Source: Hyphomicrobiales bacterium
GTDB lineage: Bacteria > Pseudomonadota > Alphaproteobacteria > Rhizobiales > Beijerinckiaceae
NCBI GenBank assembly: GCA_028290285.1
Contig: JAQGKD010000028.1
Coordinates: forward strand, 1 to 40,146
DNA: 40,146 nucleotides
Direction: 5' to 3'
The notes under the pieces were generated by a model that was not told the origin of the DNA, ran no database searches, and worked only from the letters and a program-made list of their open reading frames with translations. Of this stretch, positions 16,142 to 25,180 are shown piece after piece (the first letter of the stretch is position 1; the number at the start of each line of letters is the position of its first letter). Position numbers and translations under genes: made by a program.

Positions 16142-16177
16142 CAAAGTACCCTACGGGGGGAAAGGCCGATGTTAATT

Positions 16178-18439
16178 TTATGCTAGGCCCGACTTCAGGC
16201 GTTCCGGCGTGAACGGAGCGCGGCGCATACGCACCCCCGTCGCGTCGAAGATGGCGTTGGCGATAGCCGCGGCCGTCGGACGCGTGGACGCTTCGCCCGC
16301 ACCTGTCGGTGCATCGTTCTTCGATTCGACCAGCAGGATGTCGACTTTCTCCGGCGCATCCTGCATTTCCAGAATCGGATATCCGACCCAGTCGGCGCTG
16401 GTCACCATCTTGTCGTCGAACTTGACCTCTTCGAGAACAGCCCGGCTCGTCGATTGGACGATGTTGTTCTCGATGGTCTGGCGGAGAAGACCCGGGTTGA
16501 TGATCAGTCCCGCATCATGCGCGACGATCATGTGGCGGGCCCAGACGCGGCCCGTCTTCGGATCGATCTCGATGTTGGCGACAGTGGCGACGAGCGTTCC
16601 GCTGCGCTGTGCGTAGGCAATGCCCTGTCCGATGAGCTTGCCGTCCCTGGTCTGGCGGCGAGCGGCCGTGCGCGGTTGCCAGCCGGCTTTCTCGGCAGCC
16701 GCCTTGACGACCGCGCGGTCGCGATCCTTGCCCAGATATTTCAGGCGGAACGCCACCGGGTCCATACCGATCGAATAGGCCACTTCGTCGATGAACGACT
16801 CGCTGGCGAAGTGGATCTGCGGCCCAAGTGGATCGCGCAAATGCGACGTGCGCAGCGGCGAGGCGCGGTCCACGAGCGGAGCCGTCGTTTCCCAGGCAAT
16901 CTGCTTCGCTGGGAAAACATAGGCCTCTTCTGGATAGGCGAAGGCAGCCTTATGCGTCAGCTTCACACCCAGCATCTGACCGACAAGCGTATCTTCTGGC
17001 GCGCTCTCATTGCTTTCGACGTCCAGACGCGAGAGCCCCTTCGAGACGAACTGCCAGCCGACGACGTTTCCGTCCTTGTCGATGGCCGCCTTGGCCGTGT
17101 GGATCGAGGCCGGACCCTTGGGATCCCACGCCGTGCCCTCGGCGCGCATGCCCTGCAGACGAACCGGCTTGCCGACGGCGCGCGAGATCACTGCTGCCGC
17201 GGAGGCGACGTCACCCGCGTCGTTGCGCCCATAGGAACCCGGGCCAACCTTGTAGATACCGTGCACCTTCTCCGGCGGGACGCCGAGGATTGCGGCGACA
17301 CCGTCGCGCGCGTAATGCGGCTTCTGCGTGCCGGTCCACAGCGTGGTGATGCCGTTGGGCTGGTAATCGACGACCGCGCAGCCCGGCCCCATGCTCGCGT
17401 GCGACTGGAAGGGCCATTCGTAGCGGGCTTCGACCACCTTCGCGGCGCCCTGGAACGCAGCGTCGGTATTGACCGAGCCCTTCTGCTCCTCGCGCTTGGC
17501 AACGGCAGCCTTGCGGATCCAGTCGTAAATGCCGTCATGACCGGGCAGGTTGGGCTTGGCGTCCGACCACGTGACCTTCAGGTCGCGTGCCGCCTTGATC
17601 GCATCCCATTCCCGGGGCGCCACCACGGCGAGGAAGTCCTTCTCGTGCACGACCTTCGCACTGGGAATATCCTTGATCGAAGCCTCGTCGATTGACACAG
17701 GCACGGCCCCTGCGACCGGCGGGAGCACGAGGCGCGCATGCACCATGCCTGGCACCTTGACGTCGACGACGTACTCCTCGGTGCCGAGGATCTTGGAGGC
17801 GACGTCGCGACGGCGCGGCGAGGTACCGACGACCTTGTAGTCCTGCGGGTCCTTCGGCGTGGCAACACCCTTTACGCTGAGGCTGTGCCCAACGATCTTG
17901 TTCCATTCCAGCGCCACGTCGAACCAGCGCCCGCCGATCAGATCGGCATAGGACACCTTCTTGGTGGAGTCGGACTTGGAACTCGCGACGCCGTTGGCCG
18001 TCACGATATCGTCGGCCGGAACCTTCAGCGTATCGGAAGCCATGCCGACGAGGACGCGGCGCGCTTCCGCCGCTGCATTTCGCATGGCAACGCCACCGAT
18101 GGCGATGCCCGACGAGCCGGTCGCGCCGCCCATGTTGACGGTCGTGTCGGTGTCGCCTTGCACGATGATCACGCGGTCTGCGGGAACGTCGAGTTCTTCC
18201 GCGATCATCTGCGCAATGCCGATGTCGGTGCCCTGACCGACGTCGAGCTTGCCGATATAGGCATCGACCACGCCGTCACCGCGAATGCTGATGTAGGACG
18301 CGAGCGTGTCGAATTTCAGCGCCGGACGTTGGGGAAGGCCGAACGGGGAAGCGTGCGCTTCGACGCCGGGCAAGAGAACGGTAATCGTGAGTGCACCACC
18401 GCCGAGGAGGAGCGAACGTCTGCTGATGTCGATGTTCAT
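16178..18439 (-). CDS. IorB-like molybdopterin-binding hydroxylase large subunit
   Basis: This protein of about 753 residues belongs to the xanthine oxidase/aldehyde dehydrogenase family, isoquinoline 1-oxidoreductase beta (IorB) branch. ATG 18439 is preferred because GAGG lies nine bases upstream; ATG 18445 is possible. It starts with a twin-arginine signal (SRRSLLLGGGALTITVLLPG), so the folded cofactor-loaded enzyme should be exported. Domain landmarks are KLDVGQGTDIGIAQMIAEEL near the N-terminus, QSHASMGPGCAVVDY, and the C-terminal GAGEASTRPTAAAIANA, whose glutamate is the catalytic base at the molybdenum centre. It forms a pair with the 2Fe-2S subunit encoded just upstream (18451-18912). 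The usual c-type cytochrome partner is not next to it. Likely role: hydroxylation of an N-heterocycle or aldehyde; substrate unknown. Confidence 0.9.
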   Translation of the reverse strand: MNIDISRRSLLLGGGALTITVLLPGVEAHASPFGLPQRPALKFDTLASYISIRGDGVVDAYIGKLDVGQGTDIGIAQMIAEELDVPADRVIIVQGDTDTTVNMGGATGSSGIAIGGVAMRNAAAEARRVLVGMASDTLKVPADDIVTANGVASSKSDSTKKVSYADLIGGRWFDVALEWNKIVGHSLSVKGVATPKDPQDYKVVGTSPRRRDVASKILGTEEYVVDVKVPGMVHARLVLPPVAGAVPVSIDEASIKDIPSAKVVHEKDFLAVVAPREWDAIKAARDLKVTWSDAKPNLPGHDGIYDWIRKAAVAKREEQKGSVNTDAAFQGAAKVVEARYEWPFQSHASMGPGCAVVDYQPNGITTLWTGTQKPHYARDGVAAILGVPPEKVHGIYKVGPGSYGRNDAGDVASAAAVISRAVGKPVRLQGMRAEGTAWDPKGPASIHTAKAAIDKDGNVVGWQFVSKGLSRLDVESNESAPEDTLVGQMLGVKLTHKAAFAYPEEAYVFPAKQIAWETTAPLVDRASPLRTSHLRDPLGPQIHFASESFIDEVAYSIGMDPVAFRLKYLGKDRDRAVVKAAAEKAGWQPRTAARRQTRDGKLIGQGIAYAQRSGTLVATVANIEIDPKTGRVWARHMIVAHDAGLIINPGLLRQTIENNIVQSTSRAVLEEVKFDDKMVTSADWVGYPILEMQDAPEKVDILLVESKNDAPTGAGEASTRPTAAAIANAIFDATGVRMRRAPFTPERLKSGLA

Positions 18440-18450
18440 TGTCATGATCC

Positions 18451-18912
18451 TCAGGCTTGAGCCGCGCGTTTGACTGCCCGCAAAATGGCCTCGTGCGTGC
18501 CGCAACGGCACTTCAGCGTCGAGAGGGCATCGCGGATCTCAGCGTCGGAAGGCTTCGGATTCTTGTCGAGCAATGCGACGGACGACATCACCCAGCCGTT
18601 CATGCAATAGCCGCACTGCGGCGTCTGCTCTTCGATGAAGGCAGCCTGCACCTTGTGCGGCTTGTCCGGAGTGCCGATCCCCGCGAGCGTCGTGATCTTG
18701 TGTCCGGCGGCGTCCGAAACCTGCACGCTGCAGGAGCGAACCGGCTCACCGTCCATGAGCACGGTGCAGGCGCCACATTGGGCAAGGCCGCAACCGAAGC
18801 GGGGGTTCTTCAGGCCGAGGTCGTCACGCAGGGCATAGAGCAGCGGCATATCCGGATCTGCATCTATCGTGTGCGCCGTCCCATCGACATTGAGTTCAAT
18901 GCGGTTGGCCAA
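18451..18912 (-). CDS. IorA-like 2Fe-2S small subunit
   Basis: This 153-residue protein holds two [2Fe-2S] clusters. The plant ferredoxin-type cluster uses Cys41, Cys46, Cys49 and Cys61 (FGCGLAQCGACTVLMDGE). The second, all-helical cluster uses Cys100, Cys103, Cys135 and Cys137 (QCGYCMNGW and KCRCGTH). All eight ligands are present. It passes electrons from the molybdenum site of the large subunit encoded immediately downstream; the gap is eleven bases, so they form one operon. It has no signal peptide and would be carried across the membrane with its Tat-tagged partner, as known for this family. Confidence 0.93.
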   Translation of the reverse strand: MANRIELNVDGTAHTIDADPDMPLLYALRDDLGLKNPRFGCGLAQCGACTVLMDGEPVRSCSVQVSDAAGHKITTLAGIGTPDKPHKVQAAFIEEQTPQCGYCMNGWVMSSVALLDKNPKPSDAEIRDALSTLKCRCGTHEAILRAVKRAAQA

Positions 18913-19596
18913 TGCATCCTCCTTGGTTTTATCGTGTCCACGCTTGTCATCCGGGCGGCACGTTTTTCGTCGACGAGACCAAACACGCCAGATGTGCTTT
19001 TGCCCGACTTTAGCTTAGCAAAAAATAAGGTTGCGCATAAATGCAGAGCGACGTTCTCACGAACCCCATCCAGTGCGCCAGCGCCGTCGCGACACTAATC
19101 TCTTACCCACTAAGCCGGACTTTTTGCAACTGAGAATGCATCAGCCGATCAATCGGTGAGCGACCAGGACACGCACCATGACGTGCCGAAATGTCACCAG
19201 TCCCCAGTGCGTTTTGGACCTATTACCTGCTAGCCTCCCAATATGCTGGTCAACTTGGCACGCCGTTCCGAAATCGGGGAACGCCCCTTTTTGGAAACAC
19301 GAGCCTCGGGAATATCCTCGTTCAATCGAGCTCACCGAAAAGATTGGCCTGCATGCGATATGCGAGCATAAGCAAAAGCAGCCGTTTTCGGACATGCGCG
19401 GCTATGTTCGGGTGCCAATGGTCGTGATGGATGAGGCTGCCAATCCAAGCCGTGAAGCTCGTTCGCGCGAGCTGTGCGCAGGCTATGCGGCCAACATGGA
19501 CTGGAACGCGTGGTACCTCAGCGACCAAGAGGCCTGCTGCACCGCTCAGCGCTCCATTGGTGGGAATCCACCTGGCGCCCGTCGCCACCGCGCGAG
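18913..19596. other. Gene-poor stretch upstream of the ior genes
   Basis: About 680 bases. The ior promoter should lie near 18920-19050. A plus-strand frame from 19178 to 19657 exists but its product shows no recognisable domain and it runs into an IS3 fragment, so I do not call it. Confidence 0.45.
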
Positions 19597-19671
19597 CCCA
19601 GGAAGAGACACAAGGCTGAAGAGATCGTCACGAGGCTTCGGCAAGTTGACGCACTGACAGCGCAAGGCCAC
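19597..19671 (+). pseudogene. IS3-family OrfA fragment (N-terminus only)
   Basis: Residues PRKRHKAEEIVTRLRQVDAL then TAQG are the start of an IS407/IS511-type OrfA helix-turn-helix. The frame has no start codon, and similarity ends after 25 codons at the junction with the nrdA remnant. This is a different IS3 type from the one at 4741-7394. Confidence 0.7.
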
Positions 19672-19686
19672 CGGTCGCAGAGGCCA

Positions 19687-19921
19687 TGCGCGCGCGAACA
19701 GGTCCCGGCTGGTCTTGCCGTCGGGGAGGTATCGATCCTCCAGAGTCGCGCGGCCGAACGGCGTCAGGAGCGCGTCGCGCGATGGTTCGAGCCGGATGTC
19801 GGCTGGCGTCGGTTTCACGGCGCGACGAATGATATGCGTTTCGGAAGCGACCGGCGCAAAACGAAGGACCTCTGCGGCGCCTTGGACAGGTTGTAGATCA
19901 CCGTTGCGGTCGATTCATAGG
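19687..19921 (-). pseudogene. nrdA: Class I ribonucleotide reductase alpha subunit, N-terminal remnant
   Basis: On the minus strand an open frame without a convincing start reads AAEVLRFAPVASETHIIRR, then EPSRDALLTPFGRATLEDRY and SRDLFARA. This is the start of the NrdA type found in many alphaproteobacteria ('SRDALLTDFGKATL.DRYLLPGESYQDLFARVA'). Similarity stops at 19687, where IS3-derived sequence begins, so only about 80 codons of roughly 650 survive. A cobalamin riboswitch lies just upstream in the same orientation. Riboswitch control of a B12-independent class I reductase is known from actinobacteria, and the arrangement here fits it, but the gene itself is dead. Confidence 0.7.
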
Positions 19922-20006
19922 CCAATGGCATGCGTTACCCGCTCGCGACGGTCGGGGATTTCCATGGCACCGGCCGGCCGAGCGGAATCGCGCAGCCGGA
20001 CGACCA

Positions 20007-20222
20007 GCGAACACCGGGGCACCCCGCCCGAGGACGTTTCTGTTCGCGGCAGGTCTCCTGGCTCGCGGGTCGACGCCAGAGCCGGCCTTCCCCGCGCATG
20101 CGCACCAGTGGGGTATTCGGGTTTGACTCACCACTTACAGTTTCGGGGGCAGCCCCGGCTTACGCTTGTGCGCGAGTACCGAGTTCCCTTTTAGCTTCGG
20201 ACCGAATCGGGGACCGTGAATA
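20007..20222 (-). promoter_or_regulatory. Cobalamin (B12) riboswitch, orphaned
   Basis: Read on the minus strand, the core elements come in the correct order: AAGCTAAAAGGGAACTCGG near 20190, GGGGCTGCCCCCGAAACTG near 20150, CCACTGGTGC near 20105, GGGGAAGGC near 20090, and the B12 box AGCCAGGAGACCTGCC at 20048-20063. These are the conserved blocks of the adenosylcobalamin aptamer. A following stem (TGTTCGC/GCGAACA, 20007-20047) encloses a GGGG-CA-CCCC hairpin and may be the expression platform. Downstream is the nrdA remnant. The 5' edge abuts the end of a serine recombinase pseudogene. Confidence 0.88.
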
Positions 20223-21660
20223 CAACATCTGGTAGCCTTCGGCTGCGGCCTTGACGATCTCGGGCGACAGGAACGCGCTGGCGATGGTGCGCTCGACCTG
20301 GCGCTTGCTGCAGCCCTCACGCAGGGCGATGGCATCCATGCTGGCGATCGTGCCGCGTGAGATCTGATCCATCGCCGGCCCATTGCGATCGAGCGCAGGA
20401 GAACTACTCCGGCTTCGGCTTTCATCGGGCGTGCGGGTTCCGCCGTCGTTGCGCCAATGATCTCGCGGTGTCGCATGTTCGAGGTTGGTGACCACGGAAC
20501 GCGGACGACCTCGTCGTCCTCCAGTTTCAGCTCGATGCGATCCTTGCCGATCACGGCCCGCTCGAGCTTGTCGGCAAAACGATCGCACGGTCATCCAGGC
20601 CTGTCCCGAACCGCGCCCGCAAAGCCTCGAGCACGATCGTGTCGATCTCATGTGCAGACACCTTCTTCACCGATCCCGTTTCGGCTGCCCGCCCCTGCGC
20701 CAGCAGGCAGGAGACATAATAGCGATAACGCAATCCCTTTTTCAGGGTGGTGCTCGGGGTCATGCGGTTGTCGCGATCATCATGGATGCGGCCCATCAGA
20801 AGGGCGCCGGATGCCATTCGCGCGATGCGCGTGCCATTCAGATTGACGCTCATCTTTTTCTGCACGGCCTCAAACAAATCCAAAGCAATGATCGCCTGAG
20901 GCTCGCCCGGATAACTCGCATCCTTGTGGTTGATCTCACCCGGATAGACCCGGTTGCGCAGCAGATAGGCGAGCGGCCCGTTGGTGAGATGAACCACGCT
21001 GGTGACCCGGCCCAAAGACAGCGTTCGCGTTCGGGTGAGGATGCCCCGATGACGCAGTTCGCTCTGCAGGGCCGGGAGGGAGCCAAGAGACAGATAGCGG
21101 CCAAAGATCAATTGCACGGTGGCAGCCTCAGTCTCGTCGATCAGGAGCTTGCGCTCCTCCACCCGGTAGCCCAGCGGAATGACCCCGCCGACCCAGATAC
21201 CGCGCTTCTTGGAAGCTGCGATCTTGTCGCGGATACGCTCGCCCGTGACCTCGCGCTCGAATTGTGCAAACGAGAGCAGCATGTTGAGCGTCAGGCGCCC
21301 CATGCTGGTCGTGGTGTTGAAGCACTGCGTCACGGACACGAAGGTGACGTTGTGTTCTTCGAACAGTTCGACCAGCTTTGCGGAGTCGGCGAGTGACCGG
21401 GTCAGTTGATCGACCTTGTAGACAACGATCGTATCGACCTGTCCCGATCGAATCACCTCCAGTAACCGCTGTAAAGCGGCCGGGCCGTCGATCCGCCGGA
21501 AAAGCCGATCGTCGAAGTTTTCCCGAATTAGCCGCCCGCCTTCCCGTGCCTGGCTTTTCACATAGGCTTCCGCGGCCTCACGCTGCGCATCGAGCGAGTT
21601 GAAATCCTGATCCATCCCGTCGTCGGTCGCGACCCGTGTGAAGATCGCGCAGCGGAAGGA
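20223..21660 (-). pseudogene. Serine site-specific recombinase (large resolvase), decayed
   Basis: The main frame (20551-21615, about 354 codons) has a resolvase core: VDTIVVYKVDQLTRSLADSA, TTTSMGRLTLNMLLSFAQFE and REVTGERIRDKIAASKKRGI. This is followed by the recombinase and zinc-ribbon domains. Several lesions are visible. The N-terminus (RCAIFTRVATDDG) is open but has no start codon, and the catalytic serine expected in 'TRVST' reads alanine. The GGFSGGST region has compensating frame changes (DDRLFRRIDGPAAL). The C-terminus continues in two other frames (KLERAVIGKDRIELKLEDDE; then MDAIALREGCSKRQVERTIA). It is therefore inactive. It belongs to the family that mobilises phages and genomic islands. 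Confidence 0.85.
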
Positions 21661-21697
21661 CTAGGGCGGGGCCTTTTTCCGATGGGCTCGCCTGGGA

Positions 21698-22010
21698 ATG
21701 ACGATCCTTCCAAAGTTTGTGGACAGGCAAGTGCAGGTCTATTCAATCGGTTTCGGCGATGTGATCACTAAGCCGGAAAACATTGATCTTTTCAGTCAAA
21801 TTTTGGGCCCGTTTGCCAAGTCGGAGATGGACGCGCACAGCCTACGCGCACAAGAACGTCAGGCCATGAACGAAGGGCCTTACCTCGGAGGTAAGATACC
21901 TTTCGGCTTCAGGCTGGCCCAAAATGGAACGATCGAGAAGGATTGCGCCCAGCAAGCAGCGATCCGCAAAAACCTGACTGCTTTAAATCTTCTTGCCGAT
22001 GTGCCTGGTA
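21698..22010 (+). pseudogene. Second serine recombinase fragment, opposite strand
   Basis: The frame from ATG 21698 reads DLFSQILGPFAKSEMDAHSL, then YLGGKIPFGFRLAQNGTIEK and QQAAIRKNL. This matches the end of a resolvase catalytic domain and start of the recombinase domain ('FFQILGAFAEFERELI...GGRPPFGYRL'). The N-terminal catalytic part and the C-terminus are missing. The open frame runs on to 22186 with unrelated sequence across the cupin start. It is head-to-head with the other recombinase pseudogene but clearly a different family member. Confidence 0.6.
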
Positions 22011-22098
22011 ACCGGGCGGGCGCACCCCAGGAGAGGTGGTTGACAGGTTTCCAACGTACCCGCAAGATGATTGAAAATAAAGTACAGGGAGGTGACCC

Positions 22099-22629
22099 GT
22101 GGACGTTGAGAAGGTCGTCGAGCGACATCCGGTCGCTGCAACCGATCATGGCGTTGTTTTCTCAATGCGCAACCTGCCGTTACTAGAGCAGGGCACGACG
22201 TATGATCCACTGGCGACCGCCGAGAATCTTTGGGCGGCAGTGAAGGTTTATGCGAGCGGCGGCGAGAACGCACTTCATGCCCATGGCGGCGAAGACCACG
22301 CCTTCATCGTGCTTCAGGGCCGGGCGACTTTCACCTTCGCAGACGGAGCGACAAGGCTAGTCGCTACGCACGAAGGGGTCATGATTCCTAAAAACGTGCA
22401 ATACAAGTTCGAAGCTGATGAAGCGGAAAACCTTGTCTTGTTGCGCGTAGGAGGTGGTGAGCGCTCGGTCAAGGGACTTGATCATTTGACCGCGTTTGGC
22501 ACGCCCAAGGACGTTGTCCAGCAGACCACTTTCGGGGACGGGTCCGTGAAGGTTGGCACGGACGCCAAGAACGGCGAGACCGCAAAGAAGCGCGTCTATG
22601 CTGAAGGCAAGTTCTTTTCGCCCTGCTGA
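22099..22629 (+). CDS. Cupin-domain protein
   Basis: This 176-residue protein starts at GTG 22099 behind GGGAGG. A single cupin barrel holds the metal site: HAHGGEDHAFIVLQGRATF gives the first motif (two His, one Glu and a further His, residues 58-65), and VMIPKNVQYKFEADEAENL the second. The family ranges from dioxygenases to isomerases and sugar-binding proteins, so the reaction is not predictable. It leads a same-strand group with a Bug-type receptor and an NtaA/DszA-type monooxygenase, which suggests a role in breakdown of an aromatic, sulfonated or chelating compound. Confidence 0.85.
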   Translation: MDVEKVVERHPVAATDHGVVFSMRNLPLLEQGTTYDPLATAENLWAAVKVYASGGENALHAHGGEDHAFIVLQGRATFTFADGATRLVATHEGVMIPKNVQYKFEADEAENLVLLRVGGGERSVKGLDHLTAFGTPKDVVQQTTFGDGSVKVGTDAKNGETAKKRVYAEGKFFSPC

Positions 22630-22802
22630 GACTTGCTCTGAACCATTCAACCCGCTGCTGTGCGCATCGGCGTGACCTCCTTGATACCTGAGGGGAGCGC
22701 CCTGTGCCTGAACACTCCGTCGACGCTGTTCAGCTGTGTGGTCTGGATTTGCAGGCATTCATGAGCGGCCGAGCCACTACACGCGCAGGAAGGGTGATCT
22801 GC

Positions 22803-23825
22803 ATGACCAGAGTATTGGCCGTCTCGTTGTGCTTTGGCGCTTTGATCGCAAGCCCCACAGGTGCATGGTCCGACGACGCGGATTTCTTCGCTGGGAAGAA
22901 TATTACCGTCTTGATCGGATATGCAGCCGGTGGCACGTATGACGCAATCGCCAGGCTTGTGTCGCGCCATATGAGCCGTCACGTTCCCGGCAATCCGACC
23001 TTCGTTCTGCAGAATGTTCCCGGCTCGGGCGGGATCAGGGCGATCATGAATCTCTACAGCGTTGCGCCGCGCGACGGCACGGTGCTGGGCATGCTGGCGC
23101 GCAGTTATGCCATCGAGCCGGCTTTCAATCCGCAGATGGCGAAATACGACGCAGCCCGGTTCTTTCCGATCGGCAGCACCAGCAAGGAGGTGTCGGTTGG
23201 GGTCGTATGGCATACGCGGGGCGTCAAGTCGCTGGACGACTTGCAAACACAAGAAATCACCGCGGGCGCGACCGGCGTTATCGACGACACGGGGCGTTTT
23301 CCGACCCTCATCCGTAAGTTGACAGGGGCGAAGATCAAGGTCGTCACCGGCTATCCTGGCGGCAATGACGTGACGATGGCGATGGAACGGGGCGAAGTCG
23401 ACGCGCGTATCGGCTGGTCCTGGGGAAGCCTGAAAAGCCGTTCGCAACCCTGGCTCGACGAGAAGAAGATCAACGTCTTGGTTCAGATGGCCCTGCAAAA
23501 GGCGCCAGACTTGCCGGACGTCCCTTTGATCATGGATTTCGCAAAGGCCGATATCGACAAGAAGGCTTTGGAGTTGCTGTTCTCTCCGCAAATCAGCGCC
23601 TGGCCGCTGATTGCTCCTCCTGAAGTCCCGAAGGAGCGCATCGAAATCCTGCGTCGAGCCTTCGATTCCACCATGAAAGACCCGGCTTTCCTGGCCGACG
23701 CGGAAAAGCTTCACATTGAGGTCGATCCCGTATCCGGCGAGACGATGCAGCAAGTCGTCGCCCGTATCGCGACGTTCGACCGTTCCGTTATCGATCGCGC
23801 GATCGAGCTGACAGACGCCAAGTAA
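22803..23825 (+). CDS. Tripartite tricarboxylate transporter (Bug) substrate-binding protein
   Basis: The product from ATG 22803 has about 340 residues; the frame is open to 22704 but this start is followed directly by a signal peptide (MTRVLAVSLCFGALIASPTGAW). The periplasmic Bug fold is shown by ADFFAGKNITVLIGYAAGGT near the mature N-terminus, GNPTFVLQNVPGSGGIRAIM, and the late VPKERIEILRRAFDSTMKDP segment. It captures a carboxylated or similar organic substrate for a TctAB-type permease. No tctA/tctB genes are in this window, as is common because bug genes far outnumber permeases. It shares its operon with an LLM monooxygenase 23 bases downstream, so the substrate is probably that enzyme's. 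Confidence 0.92.
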   Translation: MTRVLAVSLCFGALIASPTGAWSDDADFFAGKNITVLIGYAAGGTYDAIARLVSRHMSRHVPGNPTFVLQNVPGSGGIRAIMNLYSVAPRDGTVLGMLARSYAIEPAFNPQMAKYDAARFFPIGSTSKEVSVGVVWHTRGVKSLDDLQTQEITAGATGVIDDTGRFPTLIRKLTGAKIKVVTGYPGGNDVTMAMERGEVDARIGWSWGSLKSRSQPWLDEKKINVLVQMALQKAPDLPDVPLIMDFAKADIDKKALELLFSPQISAWPLIAPPEVPKERIEILRRAFDSTMKDPAFLADAEKLHIEVDPVSGETMQQVVARIATFDRSVIDRAIELTDAK

Positions 23826-23848
23826 CGACAAAGAAAAAAGGAAGGCAC

Positions 23849-25180
23849 ATGAGCCAGCGGCAGATGCACCTCGGCGTATACGCGGTCGGAAGCGGCAACC
23901 ACATCGCCGGCTGGCGTTATCCGGGCGCCACGACAAGTGGCGAGGATCTGGAAGTTTTCAAAAAGATCGCGGCCTCCTGTGAAAGGGGCAAGCTCGACTT
24001 CCTGTTCGTTGGCGACAGCCTTGCCTTCCTGCCCGGGGGGCATCCCGGGCAGGTTACGCGCTTCGAGCCGACGACACTACTCTCGGCCCTTGCCAGCACC
24101 ACAACGCACCTCGGACTAATTGGCACCGCCTCCACCACCTATAACGAACCCTTCAGCGTCGCACGGCAATTTGCGTCGCTGGATCATCTCAGCGGCGGCC
24201 GCGCGGGCTGGAATGTTGTCACGTCGACATTGCCCGAGGCCGCCGAAAATTTTGGCCGCGAGATGGTCGATCACGACCGCCGCTACGAAATCGCCGCGGA
24301 ATTCGTCGATGTTGTTCAGGGTTTGTGGGACACTTGGGAAGACGGCGCGCGCGTTGAAAATAAGGAAACCGGACAATACTACGACCTAAGCAAAGTGCAT
24401 GAACTCGGCCATAAGGGACAGTTCTATTCGGTAAAGGGCCCGCTCAACATGACTCGTACCCCGCAAGGGCGGCCAGTCATCGTACAGGCAGGCTCCTCAC
24501 CGACAGGCCAGGCGCTCGCAGGGCGCATTGCGGAAGTCGTCTTCACCGTTCAGCTCGAGCTGGATGTGGCCCGCGAATACTATAAAAACATAAAGCAGCA
24601 TGCTGTCGCGGCTGGCCGTCGTCCGGAGCATTGCAACATTCTGCCCGGCATGGTGCCGATTGTCGGTCGAACGGACGAAGAGGCGCAAGCCAAGCTGGCG
24701 CAGCTCATGACCTATGTGGACTTGACGAGCGCAATGCGGACAATGTCCCGTCGTTTCGGCCATGACATGTCCCAGTATCCCCTCGACGGGCCCGTTCCCG
24801 ACCTGCCGGTGTCCAACCTCAAGCAAGGATACAGCACGGTCGCTTCCGCCAAGGCGAAACGGTTGGGGTACAAGCTTCGGGACATCTACAACGAGATCGC
24901 GATCGCGAGGGGCTATCTTCTCGCTTGTGGCAGCCCGACGACGATCGCCGATGTCATGCAGGAATGGTTCGAGGGCGGCGCGATGGACGGCTTCGTCCTG
25001 CTGCCGGCGCATTTTCCCGAAGCCTTCGATGATTTCATCGACCTCGTCATTCCGGAATTGCAGAAACGGGGCCTGTTTCGGAAAGATTATCAGGGAACCA
25101 CTTTGCGAGAGCATCTTGGTCTGCCGAAGCCGGAAAACAGGTTCGCACGCGCCCGTTCGGAAGCGCGCGGGGACAAGTGA
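23849..25180 (+). CDS. Flavin-dependent monooxygenase, NtaA/SnaA/DszA family
   Basis: This 443-residue bacterial luciferase-like enzyme has the right length for the NtaA/DszA group. Landmarks include AWRYP-type start HIAGWRYPGATTSGEDLEVF, FVGDSLAF, FEPTTLLSALASTTTHLGLI, SLDHLSGGRAGWNVVTS and the C-terminal GSPTTIADVMQEWFEGGAMDGFVL region. These enzymes use FMNH2 from a separate reductase plus oxygen to attack aminopolycarboxylates, sulfones or alkyl compounds. No flavin reductase is adjacent. An AGGAAGG ribosome site precedes the ATG. It is placed between two Bug receptors (one broken), supporting uptake and oxidation of one growth substrate. Confidence 0.94.
   Translation: MSQRQMHLGVYAVGSGNHIAGWRYPGATTSGEDLEVFKKIAASCERGKLDFLFVGDSLAFLPGGHPGQVTRFEPTTLLSALASTTTHLGLIGTASTTYNEPFSVARQFASLDHLSGGRAGWNVVTSTLPEAAENFGREMVDHDRRYEIAAEFVDVVQGLWDTWEDGARVENKETGQYYDLSKVHELGHKGQFYSVKGPLNMTRTPQGRPVIVQAGSSPTGQALAGRIAEVVFTVQLELDVAREYYKNIKQHAVAAGRRPEHCNILPGMVPIVGRTDEEAQAKLAQLMTYVDLTSAMRTMSRRFGHDMSQYPLDGPVPDLPVSNLKQGYSTVASAKAKRLGYKLRDIYNEIAIARGYLLACGSPTTIADVMQEWFEGGAMDGFVLLPAHFPEAFDDFIDLVIPELQKRGLFRKDYQGTTLREHLGLPKPENRFARARSEARGDK

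Noticed and set aside
16454..17695. 413-codon plus-strand frame opposite the IorB-like gene
   Set aside because: It lies entirely antisense to a gene with clear family motifs and encodes an Arg/Asp/Gly-rich product typical of a GC-rich shadow frame.
19178..19657. 159-codon plus-strand frame
   Set aside because: Its last part is the IS3 OrfA fragment read through in another frame and the rest has no motif or good start.
20485..21396. 303-codon plus-strand frame
   Set aside because: It is the antisense shadow of the serine recombinase pseudogene, whose motifs are clear on the minus strand.
22647..23936. 429-codon minus-strand frame over the Bug receptor
   Set aside because: Antisense to a well-supported receptor and the start of the monooxygenase; no domain or signal visible.
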